From: Emticicia sp965283955
GTDB taxonomy: Bacteria > Bacteroidota > Bacteroidia > Cytophagales > Spirosomataceae
Reading direction: 5' to 3'
Length of the DNA: 64,000 nt
Assembly (NCBI GenBank): GCA_965283955.1
Contig: CBDIQW010000003.1
Coordinates: forward strand, 20,880 to 84,879
Shown here: piece by piece, positions 39,087 to 49,083 of the stretch
How positions within the stretch are numbered: the stretch's first letter is position 1
Layout: each line of letters begins with the position of its first letter
The notes under the pieces: model-generated
The model's input: only the letters and a program-made list of their open reading frames with translations
Database searches by the model: none
Told to the model about the DNA's origin: nothing
Made by a program: the position numbers and the translations under genes

Positions 39087-40090
39087 AAAAGCTATTTGGA
39101 AATTATAATCTTATACTATTTAGTGTAATTCTTATCACTTCGGCTGGCATTGGTGGTATTTATTTGATTGCGGGCATATTGCTTCAAAAATCTAACGATT
39201 TTTACTTTCTTTTTAGAAACTTCTTTCTCATTTTTCTTTTTATTATTTTTCTATGGCATCTGCAACTATTTCTCAATGAGCAACTTTGTAAGTTTATTCA
39301 GCCAAAAATAGTTTCTATTATAATCTTTATATTAAGTGCTTTGATGGGTATTTTTGGTATGATTTTGTTAGGGGCAAACTTGAATGTATTTCCAAATATT
39401 CCTTCCAATAAACCCGAAGCACATGCCTTTCGGGGATTTGTAGCTTCTGTTTTCGTATTTACGTTTAGACATGCAGCACACATACTTGTAAAAAATAAAG
39501 AAATAGAGGCCGAAAACGAGAAACTCAAACGAAATCAACTCGAAAATCAACTTTTGCAATTGAAAGCTCAACTAAACCCTCATTTTTTGTTCAACTCGCT
39601 CAATACCTTGAAGGCAATGGTCGAAAATAAAGACGAAAACAGTGTTGAGTTTTTAATCAAGTTATCTGAAGTTTATCGGTATTTTTTAGAAAACTCAGAG
39701 GCAAATTTGGTAACAATTAAAGATGAGTTGAAAATTGCAAATGCTTATTTTTTCATGTTAAAAAATCGTTTTGAGGATAATATAAGTCTTGAAATTGCAC
39801 TATCAGAAAGTGATTTAGAGCGAAAAATGCCTGCCATGTCAGTTCAATTACTCATCGAAAATGTAGTGAAACACAATGTTATTTCGAGAAGTAAGCCGCT
39901 CACGATAAAATTATATTTACAAAATGATATTTTAATTATTCAAAATAATTATCAACCAAAGCGAAACCCAGAACCATCTACAAAAATAGGTTTGGAAAAT
40001 CTCAATAATCGTTGTAAAATACTGTTAAACAGGGAGTTAATGATTGAAAAAACTGCTGATAATTTTATTGTGAAATTACCATTATTATGA
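39083..40090 (+). CDS. LytS-type sensor histidine kinase
   Basis: Sensor kinase of 335 residues with four hydrophobic helices (about 8-30, 38-60, 70-95 and 110-130). A coiled linker leads to LKAQLNPHFLFNSLNTLKAM, with the phospho-accepting His, and IENVVKHN as the N box. It overlaps the ATPase gene and the response regulator gene by 4 bases each, so exporter and regulators form one transcript. Confidence 0.92.
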   Translation: MKKLFGNYNLILFSVILITSAGIGGIYLIAGILLQKSNDFYFLFRNFFLIFLFIIFLWHLQLFLNEQLCKFIQPKIVSIIIFILSALMGIFGMILLGANLNVFPNIPSNKPEAHAFRGFVASVFVFTFRHAAHILVKNKEIEAENEKLKRNQLENQLLQLKAQLNPHFLFNSLNTLKAMVENKDENSVEFLIKLSEVYRYFLENSEANLVTIKDELKIANAYFFMLKNRFEDNISLEIALSESDLERKMPAMSVQLLIENVVKHNVISRSKPLTIKLYLQNDILIIQNNYQPKRNPEPSTKIGLENLNNRCKILLNRELMIEKTADNFIVKLPLL

Positions 40091-40836
40091 AAATTGTAAT
40101 AATAGAAGACGAACCCAAAACGGCCAACAATCTTGAAAAAATATTAAAAACCATAGATTCAAAATTCAGGATTATCGAAATTATTGACTCTGTTGAAATG
40201 GGTTTAGAATATTTTGAAGAATCAGGTTTTCCTGACCTTATTTTCTCCGATATTCAAATTGCTGATGGATTAAGTTTTGAAATTTTCTCAATTAAACCAC
40301 CAACTTGCCCAATTATCTTCTGCACGGCATTCGACCAATATGCTTTGCAGGCTTTTAGAGTTAATGGAATTGACTATTTACTCAAACCTTTTAGTCAAGC
40401 CGACGTTCAAAAATCCTTAGAGAAATATCATAAACTCACCGAAAATTCTCCAACAAATGCCTCTTTTCAAACTCTTTTAGAAGAATTACAAAAGCCCAAA
40501 AAACAAAGCATTCTGATTAATTACCGTGAGAAAATAATCCCAATCAATATTCGAACAATCCCGTTTTTTTACTCAGTCAATCACACTACCAATATTTATC
40601 ATGAAGGAAAAGAACAAATAGTAAACTATTCGCTTGATGAGCTTGAAAAAATCTTAGATACTTCGCAGTTTTATCGTGCCAATCGTCAGTTTATTATCAA
40701 TAAAGCCTTTATTCGAGAGGTTGAACATTATTTTGCACGAAAACTGGTGGTTTTGCTGAATATCCAAACTCCAGAAATCATTATTATCAGCAAAGGTAAA
40801 GCCAGTGATTTTTTGCGATGGATGGAGGAAGGATAA
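40087..40836 (+). CDS. LytTR-family response regulator
   Basis: Regulator of 249 residues. The receiver has IEDEPKTA, the acceptor Asp in LIFSDIQIADG (about residue 56) and YLLKPFSQ. The LytTR domain has FYSVNHTTNIY and YRANRQFIINKAF. It closes the exporter operon. The matching 21-base direct repeats upstream of 29867 and 33890 are the most likely binding sites, which would make the operon autoregulated. Confidence 0.93.
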   Translation: MKIVIIEDEPKTANNLEKILKTIDSKFRIIEIIDSVEMGLEYFEESGFPDLIFSDIQIADGLSFEIFSIKPPTCPIIFCTAFDQYALQAFRVNGIDYLLKPFSQADVQKSLEKYHKLTENSPTNASFQTLLEELQKPKKQSILINYREKIIPINIRTIPFFYSVNHTTNIYHEGKEQIVNYSLDELEKILDTSQFYRANRQFIINKAFIREVEHYFARKLVVLLNIQTPEIIIISKGKASDFLRWMEEG

Positions 40837-40890
40837 TACGATAAGAATCAACATTTTTTATCGTAATTGTATGGGTATAACCTATAAAAA

Positions 40891-40922
40891 GTGGGTTTGA
40901 CACAAGTTGAAGTCAAACCCAC
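40891..40922. terminator. Bidirectional terminator between convergent genes
   Basis: GTGGGTTTGAC (40891-40901) and GTCAAACCCAC (40912-40922) form an 11-base perfect stem with a 10-base loop. It has an A run before it and a nearby T run after it. It separates the exporter operon from the minus-strand phytase-like gene. Confidence 0.8.
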
Positions 40923-40957
40923 ACTATATAAAACCCGCTTTTTATTAGGCAATGTGG

Positions 40958-42250
40958 TTAATTTAATGGCGTGTTAAGCTTTATAAAGTAAATACCGTTG
41001 CCATCAATTTTACCATTACCAGCCAGTGTTTTTTTCTGATATACTTTATTTGCCCCAGTAATACCAAAATCATCATCATTTGATACTGCAATTGTGGTTG
41101 AATTAATAATTGCCAAACCTTCTGCCTTATCATGTGGATATAAGGTTGGAATGTCTTTCATGAGGTCGGCAATCAATGTTTTTGTAACGGGTACAATATT
41201 GTTGGTGGAAAGCGTTGCCGCATCCTTCAATTCTTCTACTGTTTTCCCTCCAAATAACTTTCCATTTGCACCATTTGCAGGGTCTGAAATATCTGTCGCA
41301 CCTGTCAACGTAATTTTAAATATTTTTTTGAAAACCGTAGTTTTATTGGCATCAGTTGCAAACAAACCATCTCTTTCCAATACAAGGAAATTGTTATTAT
41401 CAATAGCTGTTATCTCGCTTACGGCTTGCAAAGTTGGGTTGTCCATCATATAGACAAACTGCTTGGTATCTCCCGTGGTAATATCGAAAGTAACAATTCT
41501 TATCACTAATGAATTGGCAACTGCTGCCGATGATGGATTATACAAAGGAAATTGCATAATACCGACAAGTGTTTTTCCATCGGGCGTAATTGTAAGTCCT
41601 TCCATGCCTCTATTAGGACGGCGTTTTGCCAATACCAAAGGCAACTTTCTACCAGTTGTAAATGGGTTTATTTTCTCTATCGTTTTACCAGTTTTGTCAA
41701 AATGTATGAGATGCGGACCATATTCATCGCTAATCCAAAAACTACCATCTGAGGCCATTGCCATTCCTTCAGAGTCAAGGCCATCAACGCTCGGTGTAAG
41801 TGGGCTATTATTTAGGTCAAAAGCACTTTCACCAGTAGCTCCTGCACCAACAGGGTTTGGAAGTCCATTTAGGTTTACTCCGTTGCTGTTCTTTAAAAGT
41901 ATCACAGATTCTAACGTAAGAGAATCACCCTTTAAGCGAAATTTTCCTATTTGTGGAACAAAATTTGGCGTTGCAATCATAATACTATTGGTTGCTGCTT
42001 CTGCTACATTAGGACCTCTATCAGTTAATAGATAAAATACTGCCTTATCCGTGGGGTCTTGTACCATTGATGAACCATAACCGCCATTATTAAGCACAAT
42101 TCCGTTGGGTGTTGTTGTAAGTACTTTAGGGTGTTTATCAGTAGCTATGGCAGGATAAACCACTGTTTCAGGCACATCAACCTTATCCTTGTCACAACTA
42201 TAAAACACTGAGACTGTGGCAATAACTGCCACCATTAGTTTTGTTTTCAT
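40958..42250 (-). CDS. Esterase-like activity of phytase family lipoprotein
   Basis: About 430 residues from the ATG at 42250, chosen because it gives a lipoprotein signal peptide with lipobox VFYSC. The sequence is a propeller-like phytase-esterase domain. Motifs include GLDSEGMAMASDGSFWISDEYGPHLIHFD, NRGMEGLTITPDGKTLVGIMQ, ITAIDNNNFLVLERDG and DKAEGLAIINSTTIAVSNDDDFG. The acidic DEYGP and EG repeats bind metal. It probably acts at the cell surface on a phosphorylated or ester substrate. It lies in a minus-strand group with a glucosidase and a PhoX-like phosphatase. Confidence 0.87.
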   Translation of the reverse strand: MKTKLMVAVIATVSVFYSCDKDKVDVPETVVYPAIATDKHPKVLTTTPNGIVLNNGGYGSSMVQDPTDKAVFYLLTDRGPNVAEAATNSIMIATPNFVPQIGKFRLKGDSLTLESVILLKNSNGVNLNGLPNPVGAGATGESAFDLNNSPLTPSVDGLDSEGMAMASDGSFWISDEYGPHLIHFDKTGKTIEKINPFTTGRKLPLVLAKRRPNRGMEGLTITPDGKTLVGIMQFPLYNPSSAAVANSLVIRIVTFDITTGDTKQFVYMMDNPTLQAVSEITAIDNNNFLVLERDGLFATDANKTTVFKKIFKITLTGATDISDPANGANGKLFGGKTVEELKDAATLSTNNIVPVTKTLIADLMKDIPTLYPHDKAEGLAIINSTTIAVSNDDDFGITGANKVYQKKTLAGNGKIDGNGIYFIKLNTPLN

Positions 42251-42442
42251 TTTAGAGTTTTTTGTAAAATTACATTGCGGAGAGTTACACAACCTTTCTT
42301 AATTAGAGATTTAATGTTTTGATAATATGACCTTTAAGTTTAGAAATGCTGCTGATTATGCTGGACTTTTACTGTGTATTAGAATCTATTTCCAAGTCTG
42401 AGTAATTCCAAGTACAGAAAACGAAAAGCTTTATTCAAAGTA

Positions 42443-43783
42443 TCATTTCTTTAAAAACTCCTTTATCCAATACCCAGACTTTTTGATAGTACGTTTTTGA
42501 GTAGCAAAATTATTGTAAACTATCCCGAAACGAGGTTTGAAACCATCAGCCCACTCAAAATTATCCACCAATGTCCAAATGAAATAGCCTTTAAGATTTA
42601 TGCCTCTTTTGATGGCTTTTCGACAGATTTTGAAGGTTTTCTTAAAATACTGAATTCTATTTTTATCATTAACTTCTCCGTCTATCAATTCTTCGTCAAA
42701 GCATACTCCTGATTCTGAAATATAGATTTCCTTAACACCTTCATACTGGCTAAATTTTTCTAACATTTTCATCAGTCCTTTTGGAAAAATTTCCATGCCC
42801 ATATTGTTAATTTTAACATTACGTTCTTTGGCTGGTATCTGGTTAGCAAATAAAACAGGTGGTAGAAGACTGTATTGTGCCACAATTCGGAAATAGTATT
42901 GAATACCTATAAAATCGAAATCAAATTTCATCATTTCCTCATCACCAGGATGATAGTACTTTTCTATTCGTTTCAAGTCAGGAATTACGTCTGTTGGGTA
43001 GCCCAAACCCAATGCAAGGCTCTATGAAAAAACGATTCAAGAGTGCATCCAGCCTTTTTGCGGCATTCACATGTCTTTGCCAAATATTTTTTGGTTTAAC
43101 CACCGAACAAGAAAAAGTAGTACCTATTTGGGCATCTGGAATGTTTTTTCGGAGGATTCTTCCTCCTTCTGCTTGGCATAAAGTAGCATGATGAGCAGCT
43201 GATAAGAAGTTTGAAAGTCCTTTTGGCCTGGAGCATGAATACCCATAAAATAGCCCAGTCCAACAAAACTCATAGGTTCGTTAAGTACAAACCATTTTTT
43301 TACTTTTGAACCAAATTCTTTGGCACAAAATTCAGCATAGTAACCAAACCAGTTGAGTATCTCTCTGTTCGTCCAGCCACCTTGATTTTGTAAGGCCTGT
43401 GGTAAATCCCAGTGATAGAGTGTTATCCAAGGTTCTATATCATGTGCAAGGCAGCAGTCGATTACTTTATGATAAAATTCTACACCATTTAAGTTCGGTT
43501 CACCTGTCCCATCAGGAAAAATTCTTGACCAAGAAATAGAGAATCTAAATGAGCCAAGGTTTAGCTCTTTGATGAGTTTTATATCTTTTTCGTATTTGTG
43601 ATAAAAATCTGTGGCTTTATTGCCATTGCCATTTTTGAATTTTCTCGAATTTGTGAAAGTATCCCAGATGGAGTCTTTTTTACCACCTGCGTGACGACTA
43701 CCTTCAGTTTGGTAGGCAGAAGTTGCAACTCCCCAGATGAATTTTTTCGGAAAATGTTTAGCTTTTATTTTGCCAAAATCCAT
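42443..43783 (-). CDS. GH1 family beta-glucosidase, two compensating frameshifts
   Basis: Cytoplasmic glycosidase of about 446 residues after repair, with no signal peptide. The N-terminus FPKKFIWGVATSAYQTEG is the GH1 signature, the acid/base Glu is in VLNEPMSF and the nucleophile Glu is in IYISESGVCF. One base is missing near 43193-43195; restoring it gives HHATLCQAEGGRI in place of a false stop. One extra base near 43017 must be removed to give PALGLGYPTDV. It would hydrolyse beta-glucosides taken up from plant or algal material. Confidence 0.87.
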
Positions 43784-44150
43784 TTCGCATGATTGAGGTG
43801 AAAAGAATTTACAAAATTACACCCTAATTTTTCTATGTGGCAACAGCCAATGCTTCCTGAATGTTATGTTTTTGTGAAGAAATTGATTTTAGAAGAAACA
43901 CTTGAACAGATATTTTAGATTTGTTGAAATAAACCGTATCCTATGGTTGAATGAATTAAAATCTCAAAAGGGACATCGCTCCCAAACACTTATAAAAAAA
44001 GTAAAACTAATTATTTGAGGTGAATCGTCCCAAAATATAGATAGTAAAAAGTAGTAAATGGATTAATTGAGGTACATTGTACCATCATATTTCGATGACC
44101 GAGCAGAATGTTTAAAGGGTTAAACGTTATTTTGGATTATGCAACATTTG
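43784..44150. other. Intergenic region upstream of the GH1 gene
   Basis: No gene is seen in these 367 bases. The only structure found is the set of three operator-like palindromes listed separately. The rest is AT-rich, with a short plus-strand reading frame that overlaps the cytochrome gene and lacks support. Confidence 0.6.
43970..44083. promoter_or_regulatory. Three imperfect palindromic operator-like sites upstream of GH1 gene
   Basis: GGGACATCGCTCCCA (43970-43984), GGTGAATCGTCCCA (44019-44032) and GGTACATTGTACCA (44071-44084) share the pattern GGkacATyGtmCCA. Their starts are 49 and 52 bases apart, about five helical turns. They are about 190-300 bases upstream of the GH1 start. A LacI/GntR-type sugar regulator is one possibility; no such gene is in the window. 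Confidence 0.5.
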
Positions 44151-44702
44151 TCATTTATCATAAGAATACCCTGAGTTTATCCAATTTGCGATTTTATCCC
44201 TTTCATTTTGGGGTATCAATCCTGATTGTGGCATTGGTGATGGGATACCATGTATCGCTCTTGCCTTTATTCTTTGCCAATGCTTTAAAACATCACAGAC
44301 ATTTGTAAAATTTAATCCAGCATGTGGATTGTTTCCTGAGTGACAAGGTGTACATTGGTTAGAAAGAATCTGCATGACTTGTCGGAATTGACTACTTTGA
44401 GTAACGGTATCGACTTCTACTTCAGTTATTAACTCACACCCACCCACATTTTTGACAATTAAAGTATGTTTACCTGCACTTACATTCAAAAAAAATGGCT
44501 GTTCTACATATGTTTGTTTGTCTAATTTGTACTGGTAATTATTACCTATACTTGGTAGTATTTGTATCGAACCAGTAGCTATACATGGATGAGAAGCCCT
44601 GCTGGTTATTGACACAATAGTTGGCGGATGGCAAATGGTTTCTTCCGTACAACTAATTAAACAAACCATAAACAAGAGTATTACTCCCTCAATTATTTTC
44701 AT
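44151..44702 (-). CDS. Lipoprotein with one c-type heme motif
   Basis: Protein of 183 residues with a lipoprotein signal (VCLISC). A beta-rich middle part (about 30-100) precedes a short cytochrome c-like end with the heme-binding CTPCHSG at about residue 118 and MPQSGLIPQNERDKIANWINSGY, which supplies a distal Met and the closing helix. Its start overlaps the end of the peroxidase gene by 14 bases. It may pass electrons to the di-heme peroxidase. Confidence 0.82.
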   Translation of the reverse strand: MKIIEGVILLFMVCLISCTEETICHPPTIVSITSRASHPCIATGSIQILPSIGNNYQYKLDKQTYVEQPFFLNVSAGKHTLIVKNVGGCELITEVEVDTVTQSSQFRQVMQILSNQCTPCHSGNNPHAGLNFTNVCDVLKHWQRIKARAIHGIPSPMPQSGLIPQNERDKIANWINSGYSYDK

Positions 44703-46476
44703 GTTTATCGGTTAGTGTTTTCAGGAAAGCAATAATATCTTGTTTCTCTTGGGTGGTAAGTCGCAAATTATCAAACGGTAAAGTTTGATTGCTAAGGGAC
44801 ATCCCAATACCATTACCCCCACCTAATTCATAAAATTTTATAATCTCTTCTAATGTTTTATAAACTCCATTGTGCATGTAAGGTGCCGTTTTTTCGCTAT
44901 TACGAATGGTAGGAGTTTTAAATGAATATTTTAGTGGCTCTAATTGATTTAACTTAAACCTACCTACATCTGTGTCAATTACAGCATTCTTCCAGTTAAC
45001 ACTTTTAGGTACTCCTATTACTTCGGACTCGGTGTTATTGAACCATGGTGGGATTGTACCATTGTAGAGCGGAATAAAATGACAAGTAGCACACTTAGCT
45101 TTACCAGTAAACAGATTAAAGCCATTCATCTCACTGGGAGATAGCGTTGTCTGATTATTAAAGTATTCATCAATCTTTGCATTAAATGGCATCAGACTTC
45201 TAATGTATGCTGCAATGGCGTTACGAATTTCATAAGGTGTTATTTCTTTTTTATTCGGATAAGCTTTCTTAAACTGTTTGGCAAGGCCTGTATTGACTAA
45301 AATTTTCTGTTGGATTTTTTTTGGGGATAAGTCAAACTCATCTGGGTTTTTCATTACATTCTCAATCTGGTTCTCCAAATCTTGAGAACGCATATCATAG
45401 AAATAAGACTTTTGAAAACCAGCATAAAAAACTGTGGGTGAATTTCGTTTTACAGTATTATTATGGATATTAGTTACAGACTTTATTTTTCCATCGGTAA
45501 AGGCCTTATTTGAATGATGACATGTAGCACAACTTATGTTATTGTTTTTAGAAAGCGAAGAATTATTAAACAATAATTTACCCAAGAAAACTTTTTGAGG
45601 GGTAGTGGCTGATTCTGAAAATGGAGAAAACGCATCAGGATTAAGTTTTTTGCCTTGCATCAAATTTTCTAAATGTCCGTAGAAAACTTTATTCTTGCTA
45701 AAATCTGGTATAGAAGTTAAGACCGTTTCAAAATCCTCCTCCCAAATTTTACTTAATGGCATTAGGTTATTTTTAATGAAAAATAAGCGATTGAATGTAT
45801 TAAAGTCATTGTTTTTTTTGGTAAACTCAATAGTTTGCTCAATTTTTGTCAAAATTTTAGGATTTGGAGTTTTATTTTTTGCTTGGCAGTAAGTGTAGTA
45901 CCATTCTCTTATACCTTGCAGAGAATAGTGTGTTTCTTGTATAGATTGAAGGGCAACTGGAGAATCAAAGCCAGTGATTCCCAAGGTAGCAATTCTAATA
46001 ATTTGATGCTGCATCATTTCATAAAAATGATGGTCTTGGATGGGCATATCTTGGATTGCTTCCTTTACAAATATCAAATCTGTTGAGAGAATTTTAGCTT
46101 GTTTTTTGAGTTCACTTAGGTTAACTGAATCGCTGTAGATAATTTCTTCAATCACTTGAAAACCAGTTGCTTCATTTATCATATTGTCATCAGTTTTTAC
46201 CTCAGGCAAAGGGCCATTAATTCTCCTTACTAAGCCTTGATAATAATACTCAACAAAAGGTTCAAGTATTTTATACTTTTTTCTTGCTGTAATGAGTGTT
46301 TTTTTGAGTGTGTCGGTGTTAGTTTCAGATTCAATTTTTGTTAAAATCTTAACAATAGATACGACATTACTGTCTATAGATGAACGAACAATTGTATCAA
46401 AACTTTGTGGTCGGGTACTTTGACAAGCAAAAAATATTGTTGGGATACCGAAAATAAGTACCAGTGACTTTTTCAT
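44689..46476 (-). CDS. Di-heme cytochrome c peroxidase (MauG/CcpA family), lipoprotein
   Basis: Protein of 595 residues with a lipoprotein signal (IFFACQS). The N-terminal 270 residues are a helical domain not found in short CcpA. The peroxidase part carries CATCHHSNKAFTDG and CATCHFIPLYNG, the two heme sites, and YMHNGVYKTLEEIIKFYELGGG, typical of the family. It would reduce peroxide or oxidise a partner protein in the periplasm. The heme lipoprotein gene overlaps its end by 14 bases. Confidence 0.9.
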   Translation of the reverse strand: MKKSLVLIFGIPTIFFACQSTRPQSFDTIVRSSIDSNVVSIVKILTKIESETNTDTLKKTLITARKKYKILEPFVEYYYQGLVRRINGPLPEVKTDDNMINEATGFQVIEEIIYSDSVNLSELKKQAKILSTDLIFVKEAIQDMPIQDHHFYEMMQHQIIRIATLGITGFDSPVALQSIQETHYSLQGIREWYYTYCQAKNKTPNPKILTKIEQTIEFTKKNNDFNTFNRLFFIKNNLMPLSKIWEEDFETVLTSIPDFSKNKVFYGHLENLMQGKKLNPDAFSPFSESATTPQKVFLGKLLFNNSSLSKNNNISCATCHHSNKAFTDGKIKSVTNIHNNTVKRNSPTVFYAGFQKSYFYDMRSQDLENQIENVMKNPDEFDLSPKKIQQKILVNTGLAKQFKKAYPNKKEITPYEIRNAIAAYIRSLMPFNAKIDEYFNNQTTLSPSEMNGFNLFTGKAKCATCHFIPLYNGTIPPWFNNTESEVIGVPKSVNWKNAVIDTDVGRFKLNQLEPLKYSFKTPTIRNSEKTAPYMHNGVYKTLEEIIKFYELGGGNGIGMSLSNQTLPFDNLRLTTQEKQDIIAFLKTLTDKHENN

Positions 46477-46506
46477 GGTAAAAGGTTTTTCAAAGAAATA
46501 GAAACT

Positions 46507-46542
46507 ACATGACCTTTCATCCCAATAGATGAAAGGTCATGT
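46507..46542. terminator. Strong hairpin between PhoX-like and peroxidase genes
   Basis: ACATGACCTTTCATC and its exact complement form a 15-base stem with a 6-base loop. It lies between two minus-strand genes. It may terminate the PhoX-like transcript or stabilise the end of its mRNA; on the plus strand it is followed by a T run. Confidence 0.7.
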
Positions 46543-46558
46543 AAACTTTTTTTATTAA

Positions 46559-48015
46559 TTATCTCGGGACATTGGTAATCAACAATGTCTGCCCACCAGA
46601 TTTGTACGATTGAACAGATGCCGCCTTGCTTGGGTTTAAAAACTTATCACCATCTACCCAGGTGTGTGCGTGAACATTTATCGTAAATGTACCAGGTACG
46701 CCAATCACATCGGATATATCTTCCATTGCACCGTGTTCCCAAATTCCATATTTCATTTGGTTTGTACCAGCTGGATTATATTTAGTACCTAACATAGAAG
46801 CATCTCTATGTGTCATATCCATGAATACTTTTTTAGTACCAGTTCTGATATCGTACTGCCAAATTAAAGAGTTATGGGTTGCTTCTGGCCAAAATGAGTC
46901 ACCATCTTCCTGAATATAAACGTAGTTCTCTGTTACACAAAGATTATCAGGATTAATGATATCAGTTCCTTTTACATTTGCACCATTAGATGAAACATCA
47001 CCATCTGCAACGATTTTTAATGTTCCTTTCAAAGGGTCAGTAGGGTCTAATTTAAGTTGATACATTCTACCCATGTATGTTTTTTCGGTACTACCACTAA
47101 CACCCGTTGCAACAAAGTATATTTCTCTATTGTTCGCTGCTGAACCCTTTCTAAAGTCTAAGTCTTCTACTCGTGCAAACTGGATACTTTTAAGTGAAGT
47201 GTTTAAATTTTCAATTTCTGGACCAGTTAAATTCTTAGCGTTTGAGATTCTCAACAAATTCTACACTGTAGTTATTGTTCCACGTCATTGCAGTCTCAAT
47301 CTGATTTTGGTCAACTCTTCTTAATACATACAACTTTCCATTATCCAAGTCGCCTACCGTATTTGAAACATATAAATATACTTGTCCATTTCCAGCATCT
47401 TCACCAAGAATAATTACTGTTTTTCCTGGGTAAGCAACTTTCGATAATGGAACGGCGTTCTGTTTTGTGGCCACCTATCGATGTGTGTACACGATTATAG
47501 TTAGATGGATTTGCTGCTGCTATAGGGTCAATTGCATGGGTCATAGCATTAACATTCGATTCTCCAGTGCTTAGAAACATCGGCCCAAATCCATGCATTT
47601 CTGGAGTAGCCATAGAACCCGAACATAATCTAAATGTTCCACCATCAGTATTTACAATATATTCACCTTTCACAATATCAAGTTTTTTGTCTAAATACAA
47701 TCTCGATATTGCCCAAGTGTTTTCATGGTTTGTTACCATGATATACCCACTTCCGTCAGGATTCTTGATAAATCCTTGTCCATCGGGAGCACCACCATAA
47801 ACCATTCCATCAGAATTCGGAATTACATCTTCACTACTCACAAGTGTATGAATCATAACATTGGAGAACTCAGGACTCATTTTTATGAAAGCTGGCGTAA
47901 CCGAACGATTTTTGAATTCAGCCTCACTTTGAGGCATTTTATCCTTTTCGCAAGATGCAACAAAAAATAATGCAGTAACTCCAACAGTTGAAGTGATTTT
48001 TCTTAATTTTAGCAT
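46559..48015 (-). CDS. PhoX-like phosphatase (DUF839) lipoprotein, two frameshifts
   Basis: About 485 residues after repair. The N-terminus is a lipoprotein signal (FFVASC). The PhoX-type propeller motifs are GFIKNPDGSGYIMVTNHENTW, GGTFRLCSG, KTVIILGEDAGNGQVYLYV and a C-terminal VHAHTWVDGDKFLNPS region. One extra A in a run (plus-strand 47463-47466) and one extra A near 47248 break the frame; removing them gives GGHKQNAVPLSKV and FVEISNAKNLTGPE. It probably binds calcium and iron and releases phosphate outside the cell. It may act with the phytase-like esterase nearby. Confidence 0.85.
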
Positions 48016-48249
48016 GTTTCTCTTTTTTCTTGCAAAGAAAGAGCCCGAATATTAACACAGTATTAAAGAGTTATTATGTTAAAATAAACTATTGCATAGA
48101 TGGAGTTTTTTGCTAAGAATTGTTGTTTTATAAGCTTAAAGTTATGATAAATGGAAAATGTAACCTCTAAGTCACCAATTTTAATATAAAATGATTTTAT
48201 TGTAAAGTTCAATAATCTTGTTGCAGATTAGGTGTCTTAAAGTTTGCTT

Positions 48250-49083
48250 TTAATTAGTAATTGTATCAACCCTTGCTTCAATAACACTTTGGATATTTAC
48301 AGGAACATTTGAAAGAAAATCATATCCAGTTATTGTTTCCATTTCATCAACGGTTGTGCGGTATTGTTGCCAAGAATTGGTTCTAATTCCTTGAATATTA
48401 GGCATAATAACGGCAATAACTCTTGTTGAACTTGTAACCCTATTTACATCATCAGTACCATTTGTCAATAAAATGGCAATTTTATAGGTATGCGATGGCA
48501 CAGTAATTTTGCCATTAGCTATGGTATTGGTCGTTCCATTAGAGCCTGTTCCACCCATTCCATAAGAACCAGAAATGATATATATTTCCTGATTGTTGTT
48601 TAGCTGTCCTCGCAGATAACTTTCAAGCCCCTCCCATGGCCCTTGATTATTATCGGGTGCTTGAGGAATCATATTTGTCATGAGAAATGTAGCAGAGTTA
48701 TTGGCTACCGAACTTGTTCTATCACCTGAAGGAGTCATGCGCCCACGGTCAAAACCACTCCCCGAATAATCGGTATCACCTACTTGATACCACCCACTTG
48801 GTAATGAAGTGTCAGGACGGAAATCATTTTGTCTGGAAGTAGAACCAATTGATGAACTATTAAGGTACCAACTCACCCAGTTTGAGGTTGCTCTCGAACG
48901 GTTGTAGCTCATTACATATTGGGGTTTGTCTAAAAGATAATTGTCGGGTGTTGTTATATTGGTTGTTGCTCCAGATGGGTTTCCCATCGCTAAATTTATA
49001 TTTGTTGATGGGGGTATTGGTGCTACGATGTTCATCTTGAAAACACCCGTTTGCAAGTCGAAAACGGCACCGTTTTCTATCAT
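48250..49083 (-). CDS. DNA/RNA non-specific endonuclease with His-to-Arg change in the active site
   Basis: Beta-beta-alpha-metal nuclease of 277 residues related to NucA/Serratia nuclease. The core reads FDRGRMTPSGDRTSS, MTNMIPQAPDNNQGPW and LESYLR. The family motif is DRGH; here Arg115 (codon CGC at 48739-48741) replaces the catalytic His, while the metal-binding Asn and other residues are kept. No signal peptide is visible, although relatives are usually exported. An in-frame stop blocks any longer start. Its first 42 codons are duplicated at 23241-23365. It is divergent from the cas operon. Confidence 0.85.
   Translation of the reverse strand: MIENGAVFDLQTGVFKMNIVAPIPPSTNINLAMGNPSGATTNITTPDNYLLDKPQYVMSYNRSRATSNWVSWYLNSSSIGSTSRQNDFRPDTSLPSGWYQVGDTDYSGSGFDRGRMTPSGDRTSSVANNSATFLMTNMIPQAPDNNQGPWEGLESYLRGQLNNNQEIYIISGSYGMGGTGSNGTTNTIANGKITVPSHTYKIAILLTNGTDDVNRVTSSTRVIAVIMPNIQGIRTNSWQQYRTTVDEMETITGYDFLSNVPVNIQSVIEARVDTITN

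Noticed and set aside
44108..44308. Plus-strand reading frame of 66 codons upstream of the GH1 gene
   Set aside because: It mostly overlaps the heme lipoprotein gene on the other strand and has no recognisable features.
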